DNA of 19,645 bases. Origin: Xanthomonas translucens pv. translucens DSM 18974 (GTDB lineage: Bacteria > Pseudomonadota > Gammaproteobacteria > Xanthomonadales > Xanthomonadaceae). A program made the translations under genes and the position numbers. The notes beneath the pieces are model-generated. The model saw only the letters and a program-made list of their open reading frames with translations, did not search any database and was not told the origin of the DNA. Shown piece by piece: positions 1 through 11,904 of this stretch. Each line of letters begins with the position of its first letter. Positions within the stretch are counted from its first letter, which is position 1. The stretch is taken from positions 1 to 19,645 of the forward strand of contig NZ_CAPJ01000490.1 of the NCBI RefSeq assembly GCF_000331775.1. The letters run 5' to 3'.

Positions 1-1
1 G

Positions 2-85
2 GGCCCCTTCGCAGGCGCAGCGGAAGATTTCCCGGCATTCGACCAAGACGAGCTCGCATGGTTGAAGGAGCTATTGGCTCATTGA
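2..85 (+). CDS. C-terminal tail of an unknown protein (partial)
   Basis: An open frame enters from the left edge and ends at TGA 83-85; the last residues read DELAWLKELLAH. I do not recognise the family. The same frame continues after the TGA without another stop to TAG 161-163, and that stretch is plausible protein (it contains DVEPITEPYWIELALAV). The gene may therefore be longer and broken by a nonsense codon. Insertion-sequence debris begins shortly after. Only 28 codons are visible, so the reading frame itself is a moderate-confidence call. Confidence 0.3.
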   Translation, partial: GPFAGAAEDFPAFDQDELAWLKELLAH

Positions 86-163
86 GGCTCAGTCGGAGAC
101 TACCTGATTGACGTGGAGCCGATCACGGAACCGTATTGGATTGAACTGGCGTTGGCGGTGTAG

Positions 164-337
164 TTTTGTTACCAAGAAATATCCGCTAACTCACTGATGT
201 AATCGGTGAAATCCAATCTTGTGAGTCATTTTCACACGTCTATCGGCTGAACCCCGCTGTGGGAGCGACTGAAGGACACCTCTAAAAACCTCTCTGCTTT
301 GGCATCATAGGATCGGAAAGACAGCGGAGGCCCCGCG
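164..337. other. Gene-free spacer, probably including the left end of an IS5-type element
   Basis: No credible gene is seen. The right part, directly upstream of the IS5-type transposase start, should contain the left end of that element, but the other end is missing, so no terminal inverted repeat can be confirmed. The composition is less GC-rich than the sugar genes that follow. Confidence 0.3.
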
Positions 338-481
338 ATGATCAGCTTGTTTGCCGGACACGAACGCGAGTCCAAGCGCCAGAAGATAGGCGATCCGCTG
401 GCGCTGCTTTCGCGCCATATCGATTTTGCTGGGATTGCCCAGGCTGTCGATGCGAAACTGTCCTTGAACACGGGCTCCCTT
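338..481 (+). pseudogene. IS5-family transposase, N-terminal fragment
   Basis: The frame starts at ATG 338 (MISLFAGHERESKRQKIGDP). It continues with LALLSRHIDF and AQAVDAKL, the typical opening of IS5-group transposases (a KxGDPL stretch followed by hxDF). After about 45 residues similarity stops, at a junction near 481, and the frame ends by chance at TAG 491-493. The DDE catalytic domain is absent, so this is a dead remnant. The family is assigned from the N-terminal pattern only; the exact IS name cannot be given. Confidence 0.55.
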
Positions 482-690
482 GGGCCTGATTAGCGCTGTG
501 TCTCAGCTGGTGATGCTGCCTTGGTTTGGAAATGCAGGTTCTTCAGTGAGATATGGCGATGACGCTCAATCGGATCCAGTTCCAGAAGGGGCTTTCGATT
601 CCGGCTTTTCTGAGCCGCTACGGCTCCGAGGCGCAATGTGTCGAGACGTTGGTTCAGGTCAGGTGACCCGATGGCTTCGTATGTCCGCGA
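482..690 (+). pseudogene. IS1595-family transposase, N-terminal fragment with nonsense codon
   Basis: From ATG 553 the frame reads MAMTLNRIQFQKGLSIPAFL, then SRYGSEAQC, the standard beginning of IS1595-type transposases before their zinc ribbon. At 664-666 a TGA stands where the family has the Trp of an RWPDGF-like motif; after it the frame continues PDGFVCPR, including the first zinc-ribbon Cys. Similarity ends near 690, where an IS3-type sequence begins. The bases from 482 (GGGCCTGATTAGC) may be the left terminal repeat, which would mean insertion into the IS5-type gene; this is inference because the right end is missing. Confidence 0.6.
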
Positions 691-1020
691 CATCCACCCA
701 CTTTTTTCGCAGTGCATCCTTGATCAGGTCGTTTTCGAACACTTGCTCGGCCAGCAACTTCTTCAGCCGTACGTTCTCGCACTCAAGCTCCTTGAGCCGC
801 TTGGCATCGGGGCACGCTCATTCCGCCGAACGTGCTGCGCCACAGGGAATAGGAGGCCTCGCTGTACCCATGGCGACGGCACAGGTCCTTGATGGCCACG
901 CCGGCGTCGGCTTCGCGCAGGAAGCCGATGATCTGCTCTTCGGTAAAACGCTTCTTCACGTCCAATCTCCTTGAGGTAGGGAATTGGACTCCAAACTGGG
1001 CCGCTACTCAAAATGGGGGG
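691..1020 (-). mobile_element. Truncated IS3-family element (orfA side only)
   Basis: The minus strand carries the left end, ribosome-binding site and orfA of an IS3-family element. The orfB integrase is missing: similarity stops near 691 at the junction with the IS1595 fragment. The outer boundary near 1014-1028, just past the stop of the epimerase gene, is estimated and not defined by an identified repeat. The slippery heptamer AAAAAAG used for orfA/orfB frameshifting in this family is visible on the minus strand at 707-701. Confidence 0.6.
692..959 (-). pseudogene. IS3-family transposase orfA, frameshifted
   Basis: The likely start is GTG 959-957, seven bases after AAGGAG. The protein opens VKKRFTEEQIIGFLREADAG and continues DLCRRHGYSEASYSLWRS, a classic IS3 OrfA helix-turn-helix. 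After FGGMSVP one extra C in a run of four (809-812) shifts the frame. Restoring it gives DAKRLKELECENVRLKKLL, then AEQVFENDLIKDALRKKW, the usual leucine-zipper-like OrfA C-terminus ending at the AAAAAAG slippery site. The gene is inactivated by the frameshift and by loss of orfB. Confidence 0.75.
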
Positions 1021-1028
1021 GGCGTCGG

Positions 1029-2315
1029 TTATGCGAACGCCCGGCTGCCACGCATCACCGCCAGCACATCGTGGCAGGCGCCCATGGTGTGGTAGTCGGT
1101 CTTGCCGGCCGGGCTCTTCTCGTCGCTGTAGCTGCGGTTGTCGCGGCTGAGGATGCGGAACCAGGCGCCGTAGCGGTGATCGACCAGGTGTTCCCACGAA
1201 TACGCCCACAGCCTGTCGTAGGCGGCGCGGTAGCCCGCATCGCCGCTCGCGGCCAGCAGCCGCGCGGCGGCGGCGATCGCTTCGGCCTGCACCCAGAAAT
1301 ACTTGTCGTCGTCGCAGAAATAGGTCGGGTGCTGCGCCACGTCGGGCACGCCGACCACCGGCTCGGCTTCGGTGCCGGAGGCGAAGCCGTAGACGATGCC
1401 GCCGTGCTGCGCGTCCCAGCCGTGCGTCAGCGCGGTGTCGAACAGGTGCCGGGCGGTCGGCAGCAGCCAGTCCGGCGCGCTGCCCTCGGCCGCGTGCAGA
1501 TGCCCGTGCAGCAGCACCAGCAGCTTCGACCATTCGACCTGATGGCCGGGCTGGAAACCCCAGGGCCGGAACAGGTGCTTGGGATTGTCGCGGTTGTAGT
1601 CCCAGTCCACCTGCCAGTGCGCGTCGTAGTGCTCCCACACCAGGCCGCCGGCCAGCGCCGCCTGGCGGCGTGTGATGTGATCGGCGAGCAGCAGCGCGCG
1701 CTGCAGGTAGCGCGGCTCGGCGCTGGCCTCGTAGGCCGCGATCAGCGCCTCGCACAGGTGCATGTTGGCGTTCTGCCCGCGGTAGCTGGAGAACTGCCAG
1801 TCGGGCGTGGCTTCGTCGCGGTACAGGCCGGCGCTAGCATCCCAGTAGCGGGTTTCCAGCAGCTGCCAGGTCTCGTCCATCCACGCGTCGGTGTCGAGGC
1901 CGGCCTTCTTCGCGGTGGCGTAGGCCAGCAGTACGAAGGCGGCGCCGTAGGCGTGCTGGGTGCGGTCCTCGGCGACGCCGTCGCGCAGAGTCCACACGTA
2001 GCCGCCGCTGGCGGCGTCGCGGTGTACATCGCGCAGATAGCGCAGGCCGTGGCGCGCGGCGTCCAGATACTCGGCGGCCAGCGGCGAATCGGCGAATTCG
2101 TTCGCCGCCATCGCGTAGTTGAAGACGAAACGGGTGCTGCTGACCAGGTGGCGGTGGCCGGCGTCGTACACGCTGCCGTCGTCGCGGAAGTAGTGGAAGA
2201 AGCCGCCGGCCGGATCGATCGCGCGCGGATGGTAGAAGGCCATGGTGTCGGCGATATGCGCGCGCAACACGGCGGCATCGGCGAAGTCGGGCAGGGGCGT
2301 GGCAGGCAGGTTCAT
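1029..2315 (-). CDS. AGE-family epimerase/isomerase (N-acylglucosamine 2-epimerase / mannose isomerase type)
   Basis: A cytosolic (alpha/alpha)6-barrel sugar isomerase of about 428 aa, the normal length for the family. AGE proteins interconvert C2 epimers or aldose/ketose pairs through catalytic histidines. Visible family landmarks are the PGHQVEW segment (His258, Glu261), an FWVQAEAIA segment, and a late YHTMGACH segment (His409), matching the His/Glu/His pattern of YihS/AGE enzymes. The start is ATG 2315; an in-frame ATG at 2333 is possible, and neither has a convincing Shine-Dalgarno. It is the last gene of the lacI-permease operon, 86 bp after the permease. With that context and a nearby GH92 remnant, mannose-to-fructose isomerisation is my best guess, but N-acylglucosamine or cellobiose epimerisation cannot be excluded. 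An IS3 fragment abuts its 3' end, yet the gene appears complete. Confidence 0.85.
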   Translation of the reverse strand: MNLPATPLPDFADAAVLRAHIADTMAFYHPRAIDPAGGFFHYFRDDGSVYDAGHRHLVSSTRFVFNYAMAANEFADSPLAAEYLDAARHGLRYLRDVHRDAASGGYVWTLRDGVAEDRTQHAYGAAFVLLAYATAKKAGLDTDAWMDETWQLLETRYWDASAGLYRDEATPDWQFSSYRGQNANMHLCEALIAAYEASAEPRYLQRALLLADHITRRQAALAGGLVWEHYDAHWQVDWDYNRDNPKHLFRPWGFQPGHQVEWSKLLVLLHGHLHAAEGSAPDWLLPTARHLFDTALTHGWDAQHGGIVYGFASGTEAEPVVGVPDVAQHPTYFCDDDKYFWVQAEAIAAAARLLAASGDAGYRAAYDRLWAYSWEHLVDHRYGAWFRILSRDNRSYSDEKSPAGKTDYHTMGACHDVLAVMRGSRAFA

Positions 2316-2401
2316 GCGGTCGCTGGGAGTCATGTGGGGGAGGGGGGAGAACAGCCGAGCGCAGACACGGCGGCAGCGCGCCGCCGTGCCTGTCTCGTGC
2401 A

Positions 2402-3706
2402 TCAATGCATCGCGCGCGCCGCCGGCCTGGCGCCCGGCACCTCGGCCGGCAGATTGGCCGACAGCCGCGAGCCGCGCAGGCCGTACCAGAGGATGTAGGC
2501 GTAGCACAGCAGCGGGATCACGAAGGCGTGCTGGATGCCGACCACGTCGGCCAGTGCGCCCTGCGCCAGCGGCACCAGCGCGCCGCCGACGATGCCCATG
2601 ATCAGCAGGCTCGAGGCCTTGCTGGTCAGTGGGCCGAGGCGTTCGATGGCCACGGTGAAGATGGTCGGGAACATGATCGAGTTGAACAAGCCGATCGCGA
2701 TCACGCTCCACATCGCCACGTGGCCGCTGCTGATCATGGTCGCGATCAGCAGCAGCGAGGCGACACCGGCGAAGGCGGCCAGCAGCCTGCGCGCCGGGAT
2801 TACCTGCAGCAGCGCGGCGCCGGCGAAGCGGCCTACCATCGCGCCGCCCCAGTAGAACGCCAGGTAGCGGCTGGCGGTGGCTTCGGTCAGGCCGCCGGTG
2901 GTCGGGCCGGAGATGTAGTTGATCAGGAAGCTGCCGATCGACACTTCCGCGCCCACGTACATGAAGATCGCCACCACGCCCCACAGCAGGTGCGACTGGC
3001 GCAGCGCATCGCCGAAGCTGTGCTGCGACTCGATGCTGCCGGCGTCGTCCTCGCGCAGCGAGGGGATGCGCATCACCAGCACGAACACCGCCAGCAGCAA
3101 CAGGCCGCCGGCCAGCAGCAGGTACGGCACCTGCACCGATTGCGCCTGCGCGCCGCGATAGGCCGCTTGTTCAAGCGCGCTCATCGCCGCGATCTTGTCG
3201 GCCGACAGCACCGCGGTGGCCAGGATCAGCGGGCCGATCAGCAACGGGAACACAGTGGTGCCCAACGAATTCAGCGCCTGCGCGAAGTTGAGCCGGCTCG
3301 GCGCCTTGCTCGGTTCGCCGATCAGGCTGATGTACGGATTGGCCGCCACCTGCAGCAGGGTGATGCCGCTGGCCAGCACGAACAGCGCGGTCAGGAACAG
3401 CGGATACGACGGCAGCCGCGCCGCCGGGTAGAACATCGCCGCGCCGATCGCCGCCACCACCAGGCCGATGACGATGCTGGCCTTGTAGCCGGTCCGCGCC
3501 ACCACCGCGCCGGCCGGCAGCGACATCAGGAAGTACGCGCCGAAGAAGGTGAACTGGATCAGCATCGACTGCGCGTAGTTCATCTGGAACACGGCTTTCA
3601 GATGCGGGATCAACACATCGTTGAGGCTGGTCAACCCGCCCCAGGTGAAGAAGATCATGCTGACCACCGAGATGGCGGCAGTGTTGGACAGCGGGCGACG
3701 GCTCAT
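2402..3706 (-). CDS. Sugar MFS permease, FHS (FucP/GluP-like) family
   Basis: A 434-aa inner-membrane transporter with about 12 hydrophobic segments. The N-terminus contains FFTWGGLTSLNDVLIPHLK and later FFGAYFLMSLPAG, signatures of the fucose/glucose/galactose:H+ symporter family (FucP, GluP), which bring free monosaccharides into the cytoplasm by proton symport. Mid-protein LLQVAANPYISLIGEP and NFAQALNSLGTT also fit the family. Its ATG (3706-3704) overlaps the TGA of the upstream lacI-type gene by 4 bp (ATGA), so translation is probably coupled. The downstream AGE enzyme would convert the imported sugar. The exact substrate cannot be read from the sequence; mannose, glucose, fucose or galactose are all possible. 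Confidence 0.85.
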   Translation of the reverse strand: MSRRPLSNTAAISVVSMIFFTWGGLTSLNDVLIPHLKAVFQMNYAQSMLIQFTFFGAYFLMSLPAGAVVARTGYKASIVIGLVVAAIGAAMFYPAARLPSYPLFLTALFVLASGITLLQVAANPYISLIGEPSKAPSRLNFAQALNSLGTTVFPLLIGPLILATAVLSADKIAAMSALEQAAYRGAQAQSVQVPYLLLAGGLLLLAVFVLVMRIPSLREDDAGSIESQHSFGDALRQSHLLWGVVAIFMYVGAEVSIGSFLINYISGPTTGGLTEATASRYLAFYWGGAMVGRFAGAALLQVIPARRLLAAFAGVASLLLIATMISSGHVAMWSVIAIGLFNSIMFPTIFTVAIERLGPLTSKASSLLIMGIVGGALVPLAQGALADVVGIQHAFVIPLLCYAYILWYGLRGSRLSANLPAEVPGARPAARAMH

Positions 3707-4752
3707 GCAGCGACTCCGGGAACGGACGATAAGGCGACCCGACTGCTGGCACGCAGGCACAGCCGGGCGGGGGCGATGGTAAGCGCAGGCAGCGTCTGTT
3801 GCTGGCGCAATGCGTCCAGCACCAGCTGCGCGGCCTGCATGCCGCGTTCGCGCGGGGCGACGGCGACGGTGGACAGTGGCGGGCTGGCGACGGCGGCTTC
3901 GGCGATGTCGTCGAAGCCGATCAGCGCGTAGTCGTGGCCGGCGTGGCGGCCGCGTTCGGCCAGGCCGCTGGCCATGCCCAACGCCACCACGTCGTTGTAG
4001 CAGACCAGGGCGGTCGGCAGCGGGTCGCGCGCGCACAGCGCGCCGGCCTGGCGTGCGGCGTTCAGCCGGGTCGGCGCGCATTCGATCAGCCAGGCCGGAT
4101 CGGCAGCGATGCCGGCGGCGGCCAGCGCGTCGCGGTAGCCGGCGCGGCGTTCGGCGCAGGAACTGGACTGGCGGTGGCCGCCGAAGAATGCGATTGCACG
4201 GTGGCCCAGCGCCAGCAGGTGCTCGGTGGCCAGGCGTGCGCCGCGGCGGTTGTCCAGCGCCAGCAGCGGCCAGTCGCCGTCCAGCGCGCGATTGAACAGC
4301 AGCACCGGCAGCCGTGTGCCGAGCAATTGGCGCAGCCGCGCCGCGTCGGTGTTCTCGGTCGGGGACAGGATCAGCGCCGCCGGCTGGTGTTCGATCAGCG
4401 AGGCCAGCACGCTGTGCTGGCGCTCCGGCGATTCGCCAGTGCTGCCCATCAGCATCACGTAGCCGGCCTCGGCCAGCGCCGCGTCCACGCCACCGGCGAA
4501 TTCGGCGAAGAACGGATTGGCCAGGTCGTTGACCACCAGCGCCACCGCGTTGGAGGCGCGCCCACGCAGGCTGGCCGCGCCGCGGTGGTAGACGTAGCCC
4601 TGCCGGGCGATCTCCACCGCCACCCGCGCACGCGTATCCGCGTGCACCCGCGGGCTGTTGCGCAGTACCAGCGACACGGTCGCCCGCGACACGCCGCAGG
4701 CGGCGGCGATGTCGGACACGGTGACGCGTTTGTCGGCGGGGGACGACAGCAC
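3703..4752 (-). CDS. LacI-family transcriptional repressor
   Basis: A 349-aa regulator. Residues 9-30 (RVTVSDIAAACGVSRATVSL) form the LacI helix-turn-helix, followed by the hinge helix (YHRGAASLRGR) and a periplasmic-binding-protein-like sugar sensor with ALVVNDLANPFFAEF and the later CYNDVVALGM and LIGFDDI motifs. The start is GTG 4752; an in-frame stop lies seven codons upstream and no stronger start exists. It is the first gene of the operon with the permease and the epimerase, so it probably controls its own operon and perhaps neighbours. A partial palindrome centred on ACCGGT lies 6 bp upstream of the start codon. The ligand is likely the sugar handled by the operon or a phosphorylated derivative; this is inference. 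Confidence 0.88.
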   Translation of the reverse strand: MLSSPADKRVTVSDIAAACGVSRATVSLVLRNSPRVHADTRARVAVEIARQGYVYHRGAASLRGRASNAVALVVNDLANPFFAEFAGGVDAALAEAGYVMLMGSTGESPERQHSVLASLIEHQPAALILSPTENTDAARLRQLLGTRLPVLLFNRALDGDWPLLALDNRRGARLATEHLLALGHRAIAFFGGHRQSSSCAERRAGYRDALAAAGIAADPAWLIECAPTRLNAARQAGALCARDPLPTALVCYNDVVALGMASGLAERGRHAGHDYALIGFDDIAEAAVASPPLSTVAVAPRERGMQAAQLVLDALRQQQTLPALTIAPARLCLRASSRVALSSVPGVAA

Positions 4753-4757
4753 GGCAA

Positions 4758-4771
4758 TTAGACCGGTTCAA
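4758..4771. promoter_or_regulatory. Possible LacI-type operator
   Basis: TTAGACCGGTTCAA is an imperfect palindrome (TTnnACCGGTnnAA) with the central CG typical of LacI-family operators. It sits immediately upstream of the GTG start of the lacI-type gene, where binding would repress the operon. Only one copy was found here, so this is a prediction. Confidence 0.35.
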
Positions 4772-4802
4772 AAGACCGCCCATCCTGCGCCGTTGTGGCT
4801 CC

Positions 4803-5063
4803 CTGCGCATTTTGCAGTGCAGCAATCTGGGGCAGATGTCGGCCTGGTCCATGGTCACCGCGCTGGGTTGCTACCCGGTGGTGCTGGCCAGCAACCAGTC
4901 CATCCCCGCCCGCCCGTTCCTGCTGCACCCAACCCTGGTGTTGCCCGACGGCAAGCCCTTCTGCAGCGTCGCCGACGGCCTGGACGGCGCGCCTGCCTAC
5001 ATCGGCAACGCCAGCCTCAATGGCCGTCCGCTGGGACGTGGCCGGCGCGTGAACGCACGGTGA
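4803..5063 (+). pseudogene. C-terminal remnant of a GH92 alpha-mannosidase
   Basis: In the frame through 4812, the segment NLGQMSAWSMVTALGCYPV, then a beta-rich stretch with LVLPDGKPF and NASLNGRPL, matches the end of GH92 exo-alpha-mannosidases, where DxGQMSAWYVxxALGFYPV and LNGxPL are near-universal. GH92 enzymes remove alpha-1,2/1,3/1,6-linked mannose and are usually 700-800 residues; only about 80 are left. There is no start codon context or ribosome-binding site. It is on the opposite strand to the lacI operon and next to it, fitting a former glycan-utilisation locus that lost its hydrolase by deletion. Family recognition is good; the exact edges are uncertain. Confidence 0.6.
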
Positions 5064-5413
5064 CGTTAAGACGTCGGCACCGCGTCGGTGCGCCCCATGA
5101 TTCCCCCGCGAACGCCCATGGCGTCACGCTGCGACGGCATCATGGCGGCCGATCGGGCAGCGTCCGCGACCTGAAAATGTATGTGCGCATTTAATGCCAT
5201 GAACACATTTCATTGGCATCCGCTGTGGTCTTGTGGCGCTGTCGCATCGCGTCGAGCGGCATTGGCGTCACGCTGCCACCTCCGATTGCGGGTGTGGCAC
5301 ACCGTGCAGGCGCATTCCGTCTCCGTCTTGTGCGACGGCCGACCCGGGCCGCTGGCGGCGAACGCCGCGGTCTGGATCGTGCACTCCTCATTGACGACGA
5401 ACGGGATCTCCGA
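5064..5413. promoter_or_regulatory. Gene-free leader of the glgE operon
   Basis: No credible gene is seen. The 5170-5220 stretch is AT-richer than its surroundings and holds two small inverted repeats: AAATG/CATTT (5175-5179 with 5188-5192) and ATGCCA/TGGCAT (5194-5199 with 5214-5219). This is the most likely promoter or operator region for the glgE operon, but I could not assign clear -35/-10 boxes. A weak purine stretch (ACGGGA) precedes the glgE start. Confidence 0.35.
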
Positions 5414-8400
5414 ATGCATGTCTGCCTGCTGTCCCCCTTGAGCAACCTCGATCCGGCCGCGCTGGAGGCGGCCATGGCGGCCGCACAGGCCAATGGCTGC
5501 GACCACGTGGTCTTGCCCAATCCGTTCGCGCAGGACCCGCAGGGGCGGCTGGCGGACCCGGCCGCCGACGATGCTGCCGGCGACGCGCAACTGCAGCAGT
5601 GGCTGGCGCTGGCGCACAAGCACGGCATGGAGGTGCTGGTCGATCTGCGCATCGACGAGATCGGCGGCGGTAGCCGCCTGCTGCAGGAACACCCGCACTG
5701 GTTCCGCGCGCGCACCTCGGCGCTGCCGGATCCGCGCACGCAGCGTGGCACGCCGGAGATCGCCCAGAGCCGCTTCGCCTACGCCGAGGAAGGCGCGGGC
5801 CTGGCCCAATGGTGGAGCGTGCGCCTGCGCGATTGGCTGCGCGGCGGCCTGGCCGGCTTCCGTGTGCTGCAGCCGCAGCGCGTGCCGGCCACGTTGTGGC
5901 GCAGCTTGATCGCGGACGTGCAGACGCAGGTGCCGGCGGCGACATTCCTGGCCTGGACCCCTGGCCTGGGCCTGGAGGCCTTGCGCCGCCTGCACGGCGC
6001 CGGCTTCGATGCGGCGTTCTCGTCGCTGGCCTGGTGGGACGGGCGCGGCAGCTGGTTCTTCGACGAAGACGTGGCGCTGCGCAGCCTGGCGCGTCGCGTC
6101 GTCGCCACCATCGATCCCGATGCGCCTTCGGATGCGCCACTGCCGCTGCAGCGCACGCAGCGCGTTCGGCTGGCCGCCGCGTTCGGCGATGCCTGGGCGA
6201 TCGCCGAACCCACGGCCTTGCCTGCACCAACCGACACCGATGCCGACGAAGCGCCGACCATCCCGGTCGAGGCCACGCACGATCTACGCTTGCGCCCGCT
6301 GCTGCGCGATGGCGCGCTGACTGCAGTCGCGGTCGAACCGCTCGGCGCCGCGCCCTGGCTGGTGCTGCTCAACAGCGATCGCGACCATCTGTTGCCGGTA
6401 CCCGGCGCGGCGCTGCTGCGCCTGCTCGGCGACAGCGAGGCCTTGCTCAGCGACCAGAGCGAGCCGATCCAGGGCGACCAGGGCGGCACCCTGGAAGCGG
6501 GCGAAGTGCGGGTCTACCGCAGCGTGCCGGCGCGTCCGGTGCTGGCCGCCGCCCGCGCCCGCACGCCGGCCGATGTCGCCGCCGCTGCGGCGCGGATCTG
6601 CATCGAAGCGGTGACGCCTTCGGTGGACGATGGCCGCTTCCCGGTCAAGCGCACCGTCGGCGATCGCATCTGCGTGGAAGCCGATGCATTCTGCGACGGC
6701 CACGACCGCATCGCGGTGGCGTTGCTGTGGCGTGCCGCCGACGCACGCACCTGGTCCACTGCGCCGATGCGCGCGCTGGGCAACGACCGCTGGCGCGGCG
6801 AGTTCCCGCTGGAACGGCTGGGCCGTTACGAATTCCGCATCGAAGCGTGGCGCGACATCTTCGCCACCACCCATGCCGACCTGGAAAAGAAGCGCGCCGC
6901 CGGCACCCTGCTGGCGGTGGACGTGCAGGAGGCGCTGGCCCAGGTCGAGGCCGCGCGCGCGCGCAGCCGCGGCGCCTTGAACGCGCGACTGAAGGCGATC
7001 CTCGCCCGCATCACCCGCAGCGACGACCCCTCGGCGCGCGCGGAAATCCTGCTCGAACCCGGCACCGCCGAGGCCATGGCGCGCGCCGACGACAAGCCGT
7101 TCCGCACCGAATACCCGATGACCTTCCGCGTCGAGGCCGAGCGCCGCGGCGCGCATTTCTCCAGCTGGTACGAGCTGTTCCCGCGTTCGCAGAGCGGCGA
7201 CCTCGCCCGCCACGGCACCTTCGACGACGTCATCGCGCGTTTGCCGCATATCCGTGCGATGGGCTTCGACGTGCTGTACATGCCGCCGATCCATCCCATC
7301 GGCGAAAAGAACCGCAAGGGCCGCAACAACGCGGTCACCGCGCAGCCGGGCGAACCCGGCAGCCCGTACGCGATCGGCTCGGCCGACGGCGGGCACACCG
7401 AGGTGCATGCCGAACTCGGCGGGCTGGACGGCTTCCGCCGGCTGCGTACCGCCGCCGCCGCGCAGGGCCTGGAACTGGCGCTGGATTTCGCGATCCAGTG
7501 CGCGCCGGACCATCCGTGGCTGCGCGAGCATCCGGACTGGTTCACCTGGCGCGCCGACGGCTCGATCCCGTACGCGGAGAATCCGCCGAAGAAATACCAG
7601 GACATCGTCAACGTCGATTTCTACGCCAGTGGCGCGGTGCCGGAACTGTGGAACGCGCTGCGCGACGCGGTGCTGTTCTGGGTCAACGAAGGCGTGCACC
7701 TGTTCCGGGTCGATAATCCGCATACCAAGCCGTTCCCGTTCTGGGAATGGCTGATCGCCGAAGTGCGCGGCCGCCATCCGCAGGTGGTGTTCCTGTCCGA
7801 AGCCTTCACCCGGCCCAAGCCGATGTACCGGCTGGCCAAGGTCGGCTTCTCGCAGTCCTACACCTACTTCACCTGGCGCCAGCACAAGGCCGAACTGCAG
7901 GCGTACATCGAAGAGCTCAACACCGGCACGCCGCGCGAGTGCTTCCGCCCGCATTTCTTCGTCAACACCCCGGACATCAATCCGGTGTTCCTGCAACAGA
8001 ACGGCCGCGGTGGGCATCTGATCCGCGCCGCGCTGGCGACCACGCTGTCGGGCCTGTGGGGCATGTACCAGGGCTTCGAACTGTGCGAGGCCACGCCGCT
8101 GGCGCCGGGCAAGGAGGACTACCTGGATTCGGAGAAGTACCAGCTGCGCGTGTGGCCCGAGCGCGCCCCCGGCGACATCGTCGACGAGATCACCCGCCTG
8201 AACCTGCTGCGCCGCCAGCACCCGGAACTGCAGTCGCACCTCGGCACGCGCTTCTACCTCGCGCACAACGACCAGGTGCTGTACTTCGCCAAGTTCCTCG
8301 ACGACGCGCACCTGGCGCGCAGCCGCAGCCTGGTGCTGGTGGCGATCAGCCTGGACCCGCACGCCGCGCAGGAGGCGCAGATCGAAGTGCCGCTGTGGGA

Positions 8401-8544
8401 ACTGGGCCTGCCCGACCACGGCAGCGTCGCCGTGCAGGACCTGTGGGACGGCCACGCCTTCGCCTGGCACGGCAAGCAGCACACCATTCGCCTCGATCCG
8501 TCGCGGCCGTTTTCCCTATGGCGTCTGCGCGCCGGAGCCACTTC

Positions 8545-8548
<4 letters not shown>
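5414..8548 (+). CDS. glgE: Alpha-1,4-glucan:maltose-1-phosphate maltosyltransferase with extra N-terminal barrel
   Basis: A GH13_3 enzyme that transfers maltosyl units from maltose-1-phosphate onto alpha-1,4-glucan in the cytoplasm. Residues from about 393 to 1044 form a normal GlgE: N-domain ([19 protein letters not shown]), [33 protein letters not shown] with the nucleophile Asp767, FLSEAFTRP with the acid/base Glu796 and NTPDINP with Asp854. The 767-796 spacing of 29 equals that of Streptomyces GlgE (394/423). Residues 1-390 are additional and resemble a decayed GH13 barrel: LQEHPHWF mirrors [15 protein letters not shown] (Leu152) stands where FRVD would be, and FLAWTP (Trp181) where FLSEAF would be, again 29 apart. 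The start ATG 5414 was chosen because the upstream in-frame extension looks non-protein. The stop overlaps the treS start (ATGA). Confidence 0.93.

Positions 8549-11900
<3,352 letters not shown>

Positions 11901-11904
<4 letters not shown>

Noticed and set aside
6284..8482. Very long antisense open frame (over 700 codons) opposite glgE, with similar ones opposite treS and glgB
   Set aside because: High-GC codon bias creates long antisense frames. The plus-strand genes have full catalytic motifs and the antisense products have none.
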